Assembly: GCA_903813345.2 (NCBI GenBank)
Contig: CAIIXF020000001.1
Coordinates: forward strand, 59,909,885-59,973,884
Source: Owenia fusiformis
Lineage: Eukaryota; Annelida; Polychaeta; Sabellida; Oweniidae
Length of the DNA stretch: 64,000 nucleotides
Direction: 5' to 3'
The notes under the pieces were generated by a model. The model saw only the letters and a list, made by a program, of their open reading frames with translations. It made no database searches and was not told the origin of the DNA. Positions 26,721-39,000 of this stretch are shown piece by piece (positions within the stretch are counted from its first letter, which is position 1; every line of letters starts with the position of its first letter). The translations under genes were made by a program, and so were the position numbers.

Positions 26721-27953
26721 CTGAAATAAAATTAAATATAAGCATTCTGCAATAATATATTAAATGTTTGTGTGAAAAAGTAAGTTAGTTCCTTTGTTAG
26801 TAAGGGGTTTTGAATTTGATCCACACTCTAGGGCGGACTGACTTTTTCACATCAGTCCTCAGCAAAGGATTTCATCTAGTGTTTTCATTTATAAAATATT
26901 TTGCAGACTCTTTTCAACATGTTAATAAATCTACATCCATTATTTAGTTTTAGTACAATAAAAATTTATCTGTTCACAATTCAATACTATACATGTAGAT
27001 TTTAAGTGAGCTTATTTCTATGTGAATTTAAATGTTGCTATTTGTACACTCTGATCTGTATTTTCTGTATTGCAACTGATATATCAAGGTAAAGGAACAA
27101 AATGGCCACCATGTAATTTATCCAGCATGCCCAAAACCTAATCAGATCTTCGGATTTGTCTCCTTTTGAATATCGAAGTTGAATGAATAAGGCGTTTTCC
27201 TGGAATTTTGATGACCAGATTTATGTGACACCACTCATCGCCATGTATTCCCAGCTGCACAAGACAATGATAGCACCTTTTCAGTGTGATAAAAAATAGA
27301 ACAATTCACATAAATTGATTATTAATAAATTAATTTTTCTACTTACAATCTCCATATTCAAGATCCTATTATCTCAAACTGCAAACTGTGTCCCAATCTT
27401 GATAATACTTTTTCAAATCTTATATTTAATTGGCAAAAGTACTCCAAAGCAGTGTTTTGCCTTACCATGGTGAGATAAACTATTTATTATTTTCAGCATG
27501 GTCACTCACAATATCTGCAGTATTTCCACTGTTACTCAATTTGCTCATTCTTAAATGTTTAATGTTCTACAGCACTTGACATTAGGGCTTTATTAAATGA
27601 TAGCTAATCTACTTCCTGGTGAAAATAACTGAACATATTTGATGTGTATTATGCATTTCCAAAATATATTTTTTAAAAATACTGCACTTAATTATTAAAC
27701 CATATTTTTGTGATATTTGAAAAATAAACAATTGTGGACTATGTCGTGTCAACCAAATATATAATAAGACTATCTAATATCTTTCAAATATAGTCCAAAT
27801 AAATGTATAGTTTCCTGATAAATGTTTGTGTTATATCATATTTGATAAATTTGCTTCAAGTCTCTGAACCCCCTCCAGTCTATTTCACCCCCAGAGGTGT
27901 CCTGTGTGGGGGACACAAGGACTTGTAGCAAGACTGACTATGTGTGGTTATTC

Positions 27954-30373
27954 TTATTGTTCTGGTTCATTGGGAGTCGAAGGTGTTTTCTCAAAGTCCA
28001 ATGAAGCACTGTTGATGCAGTATCGCTTCCCTGTTGGTGGTGGCCCATCATTAAACACATGGCCGAGATGAGCATTACACTGAAAATTACAAAGTAAAGA
28101 TTGAATTAATTACAAGAAAAGATTATTCATCAAGCCCATATGACCAGTTAGCCAGGATTCATTATCTTTACCTACTCATATCAAGAACCCAAATGCACTT
28201 TCTTTGTAAATCGTAATTCAATTTTCAAAATTTATTCATTATTTATTTATTTGTTTACTTAATCATTTATTTATTTATTTATTTATCTATTCATTTATTA
28301 TTTAGAGGAGGAAATACCCAGAATTTATAGATGAACCCATCTGTGTGTAAAGATGACCATAGAATCAATTTAAATGGAGAAAGGTTCATTTATCAATTCT
28401 TGGAAAATGCCTCCTCTTTATTCACGTAAAATAATATGCAGCATGTCAAGAATGAAAGATGTTTTATAAGTAAAGAACTATTTTGATTTACAAGACTTAC
28501 AGGATTTTTCCTATTTTATACCTAGGTTTTAAAATGTTGTCAGATGTTAATATGTAAAGCTACCTTTTTACATGTGACTTCAGTTCTAATCAAGCCATGT
28601 GAAGTATCCTCAATTAAATTTACATTATCGGTATTGTCCACGGGGCATTTCGTTGGCTCAAAGAATGAGGGCCACCCGCTTCCGCTGTCATATTTACTTG
28701 CCGAACTGAAAAATTAATCATTAGGAGATTGAGACAGATATGAACATAACTGAATTGAGGGTGCATACAGTCATTGATGCAGGAAAATATCAATAAGACA
28801 ATGAGGTTAATTTCCACCAGAAATCGACAGAACAAAATATACAATTACTGAGATAAGGTGGACTATTCATTATTCTAATAATAAAAATATGTCAATTCTG
28901 AGCAAAATTTTGCTGGAATTGATCAAAATTTAACTCTGTGGCTGAAGGCCAATTCTATTCATCCACCACACTTACAGAATCCTGGGAGCAGTGATACATG
29001 TACTCAATGTAGACTCGTATTAAAATATTCCACTGAATTTTGTTTGAAAGGTGGATATGTAAGGACAGGTGCAAAAAGAGAAGGACTGCAAAATCTGATG
29101 AAGTATTTAGGATTGTGAAATCAATTTGAGACGATCGAAAAGTTTTAACACATGTAGTACATACTAAACATTGTACATTTCAAGGAACATTTCTTTTAGG
29201 AATAGGCAATTCTCAATTTCCAGCAACAGTGAGCCAATTCTCAATTTTCCAGCAACAGTTAGCCAATTCTCTAATATGATGGGTAAGGTTTCTATTGATA
29301 CAACAAATGTAGAATTATGACTAATAAGAGACTCCTGTCTTATGCTTTACCTGAACAGCTTTGTTCCACAGCAGACACATTCATAGACACCATCTTCATG
29401 ATTTTTATAATATTCTCCAGTAAAGGGCTGAAATGAAAAAAACACCATCAGTTATTTTATTCTCCAGTCAAAAAACTGCATCCCTTGAAAAATGTTCCTG
29501 GGAATTCAAAGTCACACTTTTACACTAACCGAAATAAAATTGATGAAATTTTGTATCGCTTTTGCTATTTATCGGTCTAAATCAGTGTTCTGGCGAGTCT
29601 AGTATGTCATTGAATGATACAGATACCATCACTTGTGAGGTATAACTTATATTCAACCATTAGAAACACATTTTCTTTGCGTATTTCGAAGCAATTAGCT
29701 ACTGATTAATGCTTTAGTTTAGGGGCAATCTGCGCGAGGTTCAATTTTTTGGTTCAGTTTCTTGCGCATGCGCATTCTCCATGATCTTGTGATCGCATTT
29801 GACCAATAGAAAATTGTTTGAATCGGGTCTTCAGCTAGCGGCCAATCGTAAGACTTGTACTGATTACTTGGATATCAAGTATTGAATAACTATTTGTCCT
29901 ATCACATGCTTCGTACTTTTTCGATCAGAAATCAACTTCCGAGAAAGAAAATTTTATTTCTTTTAGAAATAGAATTTCCTTCAATTAGTGGATTCACGAA
30001 GTGATTTACGAAATTCAAATTGCGTCTCAAAAACGTAATTATTTTTAAATTTACATCCACCCAATCTTGATTTACGTCCTCTCCATTGAAGGACGCCGTT
30101 AATGAAATCTCTGATTGATAAATGAAAATTTGTGCCAAAAATTAACCTGATCGTGGCATTTATTTGGAAGTTCGAAGAAAAATCAATGGTCCACTTTTTC
30201 TATTCACCCTGTACATACAAATCTCATAAAGAATCTCACCCTTTCTGTGCCTTTCTGATGTGTGATGTAGTACTCTTCCGGTGTTAGACGTTCTTTCCAT
30301 TCGGCATTTGTAAGTATGAGTCTGTCGTCAGCACCCAGCGCTAAGCAGCATGGAATGAACAACAAACACAATC
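27954..30373 (-). CDS. MSRB: Peptide methionine-R-sulfoxide reductase, secreted, paralogue C
   Basis: Minus-strand exons are 30240-30373, 29351-29427, 28564-28705 and 27954-28079; sizes and phases are the same as in paralogues A and B. The visible parts are a hydrophobic segment ([13 protein letters not shown]), [39 protein letters not shown] (the most canonical exon 2 of the three), [15 protein letters not shown], the second zinc pair [21 protein letters not shown], and catalytic Cys in RYCINSASL (TGC codon). The product ends TPNEPEQ. The hydrophobic start implies secretion or the ER lumen. The first exon, encoding the initiator Met, was not found; a TATA-containing candidate promoter lies at 35368-35440. 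Confidence 0.9.
28245..28312. repeat. TTTA-type microsatellite
   Basis: Imperfect TTTA/TTTG/TTCA tetranucleotide run in the last intron of MsrB paralogue C. Confidence 0.8.
29205..29278. repeat. Short tandem repeat of about 31 bp
   Basis: Words like GCCAATTCTCAATTTTCCAG recur two and a half times in an intron of MsrB paralogue C. Confidence 0.6.
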
Positions 30374-32429
30374 CTGTATAATTAAAATAGAAATTTGCAC
30401 TAAGATTCAAAGCAGTCAAAATAATTCTGGAAAATATTTGGTTTTTAATTTTTGAAGATGAAAACAATGACATCATTAAAAACAGTTAGTGAAATTGTGG
30501 TAGCAAATACTAGACACTAAACTATATTAGATTGATCAACTTGTTGGCACTAAAGTCTATTTACTTTGAACCACTGTAACAATTTATTGACATTTTCTAA
30601 GGCACTTATGTATTAGAATTGTAACTTAACCCATGTTCCCCATGCTTAATAATATAAACACTGGCCCTTCAGGAAGACCAGTTTTGTACTAATAGAGCTA
30701 CCCAGAATAAATGTAGTTTTCAAATCAAATCAACAAATACACATGTACATGTATATGTTAAATCAAAGATCTACTTCCTACATTAAGACAGAAATCAGAG
30801 GCAAAGCCAGGATCAAAACATGTGTGAAGCAAAATCATATATGTGAGATAAAACTTTGCAGGGTGGAGAGAAAACTACCATAGACCCCTCCCATTCACAG
30901 AATAAAAACATCCACATAGCTAAAGGCTAATAAGCCATTTTCTTACACAAAGAACATGGGTTTGCGTAAAAAACAGGTGGCTGGGTAACATATACATAAT
31001 CCGAGAATTTTAGAGATCATTGGACATACGATGAGATTGACAACAATCAACAACAATTGAGCTGTTAGAGAAGAGATTTGGATGTTTACGAGGTGAGCCT
31101 GTATTTTTTTACATTAGCGATACAGTGACTTTGGGGGGGATTTAAATCTTCCTGGGCCTGTGCACAGAACACTGTCACTGTGTGAAAAACTATAAATCAC
31201 TGAAAACATTCATACCGGGTATTTAATTATTCTAGGTTCAATAATTTCTCTGCAGTGTTAATTATTGGGCGATAATAGGTGACACTAAGGTTATGTTATA
31301 TAAACATGACCTTTCGGTTGTTAAATAATCATATAAATACCTGTATATGTATATATAGATTTTTGATGATTCTTTATCTGTTTTATGTTACTAGTTGTTC
31401 TTGGTTTTAGTGCGGGAATACCTCGAAATATCACTTTTATCGCAAATATCCTCCGAAATATCGTTGCTGACATTTTACTCGCTAGATGTCGCACCAAATG
31501 AGGTCAAGGTCGGTGAATTCGTCCACACATTTATTTTTTTCAACTATTTGTTGAGTTTTACTGATTATTTGGAAAGATATTAAATCCTCTTGGCTTTGAC
31601 AAAAAGTCTATGTTCCGGGTGAGTATTCTACCTCATTACATGAAGCGAACGACGTCGATGATGGTGTAAATATGTAGAACTGTGAAGTCATCAATCAAGG
31701 CTTCGTTCGCGAACGAGTGAAACCGAAAGCGAAACATAAACAGCTGACAGTGACAAGAATCTTTCTTGGGAAATCTCGTACCTCCCAAAGGTAGCTTTCG
31801 CTGTCAATAGGAGGTATTTCTTAATAAAAATTCTGATATCTGTACTGACAACATAAAATCACAGAGATCTCGAAAGATTTACCTCTCCATATGGAGAATG
31901 TACCGCTCTCCGTCTAGACTATATCCTATTTATGATTATATTCAGACTATAAGGCACCTATGTTAAAGTTCGGTAATATGAAATATTTGTTTACATAGGA
32001 AGTGCTATTCAAAATGGCCGATTGGTAAAATTAATTTGCAAATTTGTTCTTCAAATAGCTTTATTTCCACTTGACAATATGCTGTGTTACTTTTAATGGC
32101 ATTTAATTGTACCTTACTATTTAATTGAAATTTTGTAATGTTTATTTTATTGAAGAAATGGTTCCGCTAATTGATAATTTTGTGCAAAAAATTTCACTGC
32201 AATTTCCACAGGAAAGTAGTACATCATAACAGACTGACTTCTAGTCAGTCTGTTGGATACATACTAGCTCTCCGTCCATAGAATAACATAACAATAGGCC
32301 TACCATAGCATTGAAATGTCTGGCATCAGAGGCCATGACCATTTCAATACATCTGTAGTGCAGTGTGTACCTTTCTATATCTCTTCCTTCCTAGTTCCAT
32401 ACATGCAGGGAACATGACAAGCTTGGGAA
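30374..32429. other. Intergenic or 5' intron sequence upstream of MsrB-C
   Basis: No protein-coding exon was recognised. Some consensus-like donors exist: plus strand near 31092 (TTTACGAG then GTGAGC) and minus strand near 31886 (ATGGAGAG then GTAAAT). They could be UTR exons, but nothing confirms this. A small hairpin (CAGACTGACT-TCT-AGTCAGTCTG) lies near 32230-32253. Confidence 0.3.
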
Positions 32430-32740
32430 ATCAGTCTACTCAATTGTATGGAATCAAGTCAAGCAACTTTGATAAATCGAGAGTGTTATAAACACAACGA
32501 TGTAATTGCATGATTTCACTTAGAGTATCTGACGTGTTGTTATTGAAAATGCGAGGAAATTCCCGCAGATGATCAGAGACAGCCAAAGTTGAATCTTTAC
32601 AATCCAATTTATATTACTACAATATGTAAATTAAAATAGTCATTCGATGGTCAATTTAATCCATTGTGTTAATGGATGACATTTTGAAATACTGGTTGAT
32701 TTAAAGTTTGAAGTATGAATTACTGCGATTTGAGACGGAC
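32430..32740. repeat. Partial copy of the 7330-7740 dispersed repeat
   Basis: It shares GGAATCAAGTCAAGCAAC, then GACGTGTTGTTA, GGATGACATTTTG and TACTGCGATTTGAGAC, in the same order as 7330-7650. It stops before the splice-donor part. This shows that the intergenic EIF2B2/SEC61G block includes a mobile or duplicated sequence. Confidence 0.65.
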
Positions 32741-32865
32741 ATCAATATTTGTGTTTCCACCTCCCCCTCTAAGGTTCAGGATGTTAAAAATATTGATCAC
32801 TTTGAATGCATGGTCTTATTCACCACACTGAGGGGATTTCAAATAGACTGGTACTGGACAAACTT

Positions 32866-34125
32866 CACGGTGCCCATGTCAAGCTGCGCGCCTACTTAGG
32901 CGCGCAGTTTGTTTCGATCACAAACTGCGTGCCTAAGAACATTGGATCATTTAAGTTGGAGTCTGTATTTTGAAACGTTATTTAAAGACATTTATCCTGC
33001 ATTGTTTTCTTGTTCAATGCGTTCATTCTGTGGCGAATATACGAATCTTGCAAATACTAGCAAAAACTGTGTGCAAATGAATCTTAGTTTTAAAACATAA
33101 GCAGATTAATGGCATTTTCGTCACTGATTTAATGGGAATTTATACGTAAATCGATCTAGCACTTTAAACATAAATGACAAATACTTTAGACTCGTTTTAT
33201 ATTTAATTCCTTACACATTTATAATGTTTAATTCAAAATATTTCGAAATGAAACAGATAATCAGGAGATTAAAAAGAAATAAACCACAAACTGCGCGCCT
33301 ATTTTAGCCAGAAATTACAATCTGTGCGCATACACTATTAAAACTACATATTATCATTGGAATTTCTACAGAGGTACGTGTAGGTGTTTTCGATGTGGCT
33401 TTGGAAATTTTGCTTTATCGTCAGATTTTATGAGATTTTCATATTGAAAGTCAAAATGTATAATAGAAGTGACAATTAAGTTGGGAACGAAAAAAACATT
33501 TATTTTCAGATCACCATCTTGGTGGATGGACTCTCATAGTGTTTCAATTATGGGGTTCTACTATTAGACACATATGTGCCTTGTATGGCGCTTATGTTTT
33601 CTAATCTTTTACAAAACAAGCTTGGATAGGCAAGCAGTTTTGAAATATTAGGCACGCAGTTTGGGAAATACATGTGAATATAGGCGCGCAGTTTGACAAG
33701 AAAAATGTTTAAATCACGTTTATGGTGTATTATCGTTTTGAACACAAACTTTGCTGTTTTAATCAGGTGGAGTGATCCTATATATTTTAGCATACACAGA
33801 CACAATGGCTGAATAAACGGCAAATGACGATAAAAAGACATAGATATAACTTTACACTGTAAATTTTGAACACAGAAGTTACTTAAGACCCTTATATTGA
33901 GATAACTAGGTTGACATCGGGAAAAACATTGAGTACTATGAGTAAATTAAGTTCATCTTCACAGAATGATACTATCTTTAGAACGAGACTAACCTTGTAT
34001 TTATCGTATTTTGGCTCTTTTTGGGAGTCGTGTCCTCCCCGTCTCACATTTTGAAATATGCGCGCAGTTTGTCAGAGTTTCAAACTGCGTGCCTAGTAGG
34101 CACGCTGCTTGACATGGGCATCGTG
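32866..34125. mobile_element. 1260-bp non-autonomous TIR element with subterminal GCGCGCAGTTTG motifs
   Basis: The ends are inverted repeats of about 47 bp, starting CACGGTGCCCATGTCAAGC at the left and CACGATGCCCATGTCAAGC on the complement at the right. AACTT flanks both sides (32861-32865 and 34126-34130), a 5-bp target duplication. Further copies of the GGCGCGCAGTTTG word, in both orientations, lie near 33287, 33652, 33681 and 34062. This is the layout of transposase-binding subterminal repeats. No transposase ORF is visible. The superfamily is not assigned. Confidence 0.85.
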
Positions 34126-34919
34126 AACTTATGCAAGACAAACATATTAAGTCATGCATGTCTAAATTAACAATAAATGAGATAGTATGATGTAAACGTA
34201 AACCAATCATAAATCAGAATGCACAAGTGGCAACATTTAAAAGCACATAAAAGAATCCAGAAAATACCTTTACATTTCTGGTATGTGTGACATGTATATC
34301 TAAATGTAAGCATTCTGTGCTAAATGGTGGTGAAAAGAAAAATACAGACCCAGCTGTACAGTTAAAGTGGCTGTCAACCCCATTGCTGTTACTCCTTAGT
34401 TATTCTTTGACCCGAGCTTATCCTGGAAAATCAGATAGAATCTATGGTGTGGATGGGAGTTTCAATGATAAGTTAATTGCATACAGACATAGACAACATT
34501 GATCATTTAAACTGTGATGAACTTGAATAAATGCTAATTGAATACTTATTCATGCCAAAGTCATTTTTGAAATCATTTTGCATTATCAAGTGCTTGCAAT
34601 TCGGTTACAAATAGCCTGCAGTGCATGTGATAAGTTGAGCTTATTTGTTACTAAGTATTGTATTGACAACAAACTGGTTGATCTGTAAAAATACAGCTTT
34701 TTAATATGTGCCTAAAAACTATTCATGATGTTTATATATTTTTCCAGGTCCTGTCTAGAGTGATGGGTGACATCTTATAGTATGAGATCATGAGGTAATA
34801 ATAGTTTATTTCATGGTTAAGGGATATTGCAATAGAAATAGAATACAGCAGCACCACACTTTTCCATATAAATAGAGAAGCCTTAAGTAATTGTTAATTG
34901 ATTCATAATTATAAATTAC

Positions 34920-35146
34920 ATGGGCGTAGCCAGCTTTAGTCAGGGGGAGCGCGATCGCCAAAACAGTTCTGTTTTCTTTTGTTTTGAATTTTACAAAAAT
35001 TGATGCAACTTCCTTCAAAACTGAACTAGAAGCTTCAAATAGATTTAGCATTTTAAAGCTCTTTCTTCTTGTATCTCATGGTTCTAGTTTTATTTTATTG
35101 GTTATTTGAGGGGGGGGTCCAATCGCACCCCCCTGGCTACGCCTAT
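34920..35146. mobile_element. Foldback MITE related to 3246-3457
   Basis: The ends ATGGGCGTAGCCAG and CTGGCTACGCCTAT are inverted, followed by G-rich and C-rich sub-ends. It resembles the GGCCCGTAGCCAG family but is more diverged. No clean target duplication was found. Confidence 0.65.
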
Positions 35147-35367
35147 GAATTATGATTATATAACTTTATATGACAGAATAATTTAAATGCAAAAAATGTC
35201 ATAATAAGCTCATTTATATGTTTGGTAATTTATGAATTTTCACTGACAACATTTCTCCTAGATCCTCAAAGGATAAAAGTCTTGAAATAACATGTTCGGT
35301 TAAGATCCTGCTAACAAGTATACAGTGTAGAACAGAGACTTCTTTAAAGTTGAATTGAATTACTTAC

Positions 35368-35440
35368 CCACCTTATCTTCCAATCAATGAAGATTCAAAG
35401 CTGCAGTTGCCTTTCAACCTCAGTGCTGTGTATATTTATA
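35368..35440 (-). promoter_or_regulatory. Candidate TATA promoter and 5' UTR exon, minus strand
   Basis: On the minus strand, TATAAATATA (35431-35440) is followed about 25-35 bases later by CACTGAGG. A donor, GGTGG followed by GTAAGTA, leaves exon end 35368. There is no ATG in the exon. It could be the transcription start of MsrB-C, with a 5-kb first intron, or the start of an unrecognised transcript. Confidence 0.35.
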
Positions 35441-36091
35441 AACTTAGTTTACTGTATCTTGTATTTCTTGTATTGATGCTTGAGGCCTGTCAATTGCAAT
35501 AAATGTCATGAGTTAAATAATGAGACAGGTTGTGATCTCGATCTGTAAGTAATATTCTAACTTGGAATTATATATATAGTCTTTAAATGTTACTCTCGAG
35601 AAGTTGTGAAGGCCAACTTTTAGAGATCGGGTGTTTAATAGTGTTTGGTGTCTATTTTATATTGTTACACTTTTGGAGCCTTTACCAGTAATTTACCCTA
35701 TGGTGACATTTTGTAATGTTGTTGCCTTGTTTATTTATATGTGATTACTGCTTTAGTTTATTTCTAAAATGGGGAAGTACTATAAAATCTGATCTATTAT
35801 CAGGTTTTACTAAAATGTTAGAAATGCATCAGATAGTGTTCATATTTCTGTATGTTCATAAATCAGCACATTTGTTGCAGGATTGGTTGGTAGCACAAAT
35901 AGTGTTCCAAATATAGAGGTGTTCCAATAGACAGGTTTTGCAGAACAAACACATAGAACTTTCTTAATGGTCCAGATGTAACAAAATCAATGTATCACAA
36001 TAACATGTTCTTTTAGTGTGTGGTAGAAGAGGGACAAAATGGCATATGTTTAAGTAAAACATCTTTATATTGTATTTCACTTTGCTTTCAG

Positions 36092-39000
36092 ACTGATTCT
36101 CCCTAAGTAGCAAACATGTCTGATGAAGTTAAAGAAGTTGAGAAAAGACCACTAAGTGGTGAAGCTTGTGAAACAAATATCACTAAGAAGCCAAGAACTG
36201 AAACAAATGGAAAACTCAATGACAACAGGTAGATTTGATTCATTGATGCTATTTGAGCTATTGACCTACCAATATTACGGTACAGTATAGAAAACAAGAA
36301 AACAACCAGAGTCTGAATGTAATTCTTAAAATGGGTTTAGCAGGATGATTTTTTAAATGTGTGTACATAACACTAATATACATTACATATAAACGGCAAC
36401 ATATAAAGGTTCTACATCTAATCACTCAATGCATGCTGTCTTAGAAAAAAACATAATAGAAGACCACTATATTTTCTGATTGTAGATGCGTATACCTGGA
36501 CTATAATGCAACAACCCCTCTTGATGTTGAAGTGCTGCATACCATTAGCAACACCCTACAGCATGCATGGGGGAATCCTAGTAGTAAAAGTAAACCAGGT
36601 AAAGGTCAAGGTAAAAGATCAAGGTCAAAGGTCATTTGACAAAGAATCACGACATCAAATCTGACTATTAAACCTGAAAATAAAAATTGGACGATACAAA
36701 TCAGTTTATTCAAAACAAAGGAGCGTATCAGAACATATTGATTTACAAAAATGTCAGTAACTTCATGTACATTAAATAGTGGAGGAAATTAGGCTAGAGG
36801 CAGTAGAGGGGCCACTTTAATTTGTTCAGGGTATAATGATTCAAACAAAATCAAAGGATTTTTTTTAGGTGTGACACCTGCACATAAATATGAGATGTTT
36901 GCTGATTTGTATAATTGCAAAATGTTAAGAAAATGGAAATTATTGAGACGGATAGCAATGTATCGTCACCAAATATCTAAACTGCATTGGTATATGTGGG
37001 TTTGACTTTTGGTATCAAATGAAAACAATCAATATTGTACTTTATTTCCTATTTGTGAGTGATTTCTGATGTTCCATTGATGACATTTCTAAATGTAGGC
37101 ATTGAGGCAGCTAAGGCAGTGGCTGTTGCTAGGCAACAAGTGTCAGAAATGATTCAGGCAATACCAAATGGTAAGTCAGCATATATCATGTACATCATCA
37201 TCATATATCTCATGTACATTTAGGTTAAGATGCAGAAATAGCATTGAACAAGGGATATTCCCTCTTCCAATACTATTGCTGAAACAAAATTTTGACATTT
37301 TTTCTTCACTTACTCTCAACTCATCTTGTTTTTTAACATAAACAAATCTGGTACTTTTCTGAAATAGAAAATAAGTAATATTCTGGTGTTGAAATTCTGC
37401 TTCGCCTAAATGCATGCTTACAAAGTTGCTTTCAGATGTTTATCTACCTATATTTCTTTTATTACTTTCAGACATTGTGTTTACATCTGGAGGAACTGAG
37501 GTTAGTATGTTTTATAATGTATACACAGTATATGAACAGTAAAACCTGTCTAATCCAAACACTACAGCGATCAGCCAAAAGTGTTTATTCCATAATTATA
37601 GGATTCAATGGGAGATAGAAAAATTCGAAATTGGTAAACCATCTGTCTTCAGAAATTTTATAACCTGAAATACTTATGGTAAATGTACTTACTTTGGAAA
37701 GGTAGCAGGCCTTATAAAGCCAAGAATAGACTGGAAAAAGAAAAGACTTCAACCTTCAGGAAGCATACATTTTATATTGTTAGTACCTCAGTGTAAATAC
37801 TCGCATCTGATTGGTAAATTAGCGGTCAACATTTTTGCCTGTACCTCACCTGTGCATCATGGGATATCATATTATTGACCGCGTATGTTACTGTACTACA
37901 CTTGTGAATTATGGGGAATATGACGTCACAATGTTTACAGAAAACAAAATTGAAGACGGACATTTTGTAAACGTTGATGAAAGTGATATTTTGACTTTGC
38001 TAGACGGCATATAGCAAAAATACAAATAGAAACGCAAAATTAACATTAATTTACTACAGAGAGTCTAGCTACCACTGTCTTCTGATTTTCTTAACAAATT
38101 ATTGCTGGCGTGGTTCGGAGAAAAGATTGTGAAATGAAGCCATGATTGATGACTGTCGTCTATATGTGTATTATTAGTTTCTTCTGACTAACAAAACAAT
38201 TGTAGACCTCTCCATTCGGTCAACCGTCAAAATCATATACCTCGACTGTAAACCTTGAAACTACTGTTGACCTCGACCTTCGGTCTCTGTCAACAGTAGT
38301 TTCTCGGTTTACAGTCTCGGTATACAATTTTGCCGGTTGACCTCTGGAGAGGTCAAAAATTGTATATTGTTTCTTCCAGTCTAACAACTTGGTGTTGCAT
38401 ACTGCATTGAAACACTTCCAGAAAACATACTTTTTATATTGTTTCTTCCAGTCTAACAACTTGGTGTTGCATACTGCATTGAAACACTTCCAGAAAACTT
38501 ACATTTTATATTGTTTCTTCCAGTCTAACAACTTGGTGTTGCATACTGCATTGAAACACTTCCAGAAAACATACATTTATATTGTTTCTTCCAGTCTAAC
38601 AACTTGGTGTTGCATACTGCATTGAAACACTTCCAGAAAACATACATTTTATATTGTTTCTTCCAGTCTAACAACTTGGTGCTGCATACTGCATTGAAAC
38701 ACTTCCAGAAAACATACATTTTATATTGTTTCTTCCAGTCTAACAACTTGGTGTTGCATACTGCATTGAGACACTTCCAGAAAACTTACATTTTATATTG
38801 TTTCTTCCAGTCTAACAACTTGGTGTTGCATACTGCATTGAAACACTTCCAGAAAACATACATTTTATATTGGTTTCTTCCAGTCTAACAACTTGGTGCT
38901 GCATACTGCATTGAAACACTTCCAGAAAACATACATTTTATATTGTTTCTTCCAGTCTAACAACTTGGTGTTGCATACTGCATTGAAACACTTCCAGAAA

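Noticed and set aside
26590-26745. ATG at 26743-26745 as the start of MsrB-B
   Set aside because: The codons after it run through a polypyrimidine tract and a clear TTTCAG acceptor. The same acceptor exists in paralogues A and C without an ATG, so the start is probably in an unlocated upstream exon.
19528-30373. Selenocysteine in the MsrB genes
   Set aside because: The catalytic codon was read in all three and is TGT or TGC, with no in-frame TGA there.
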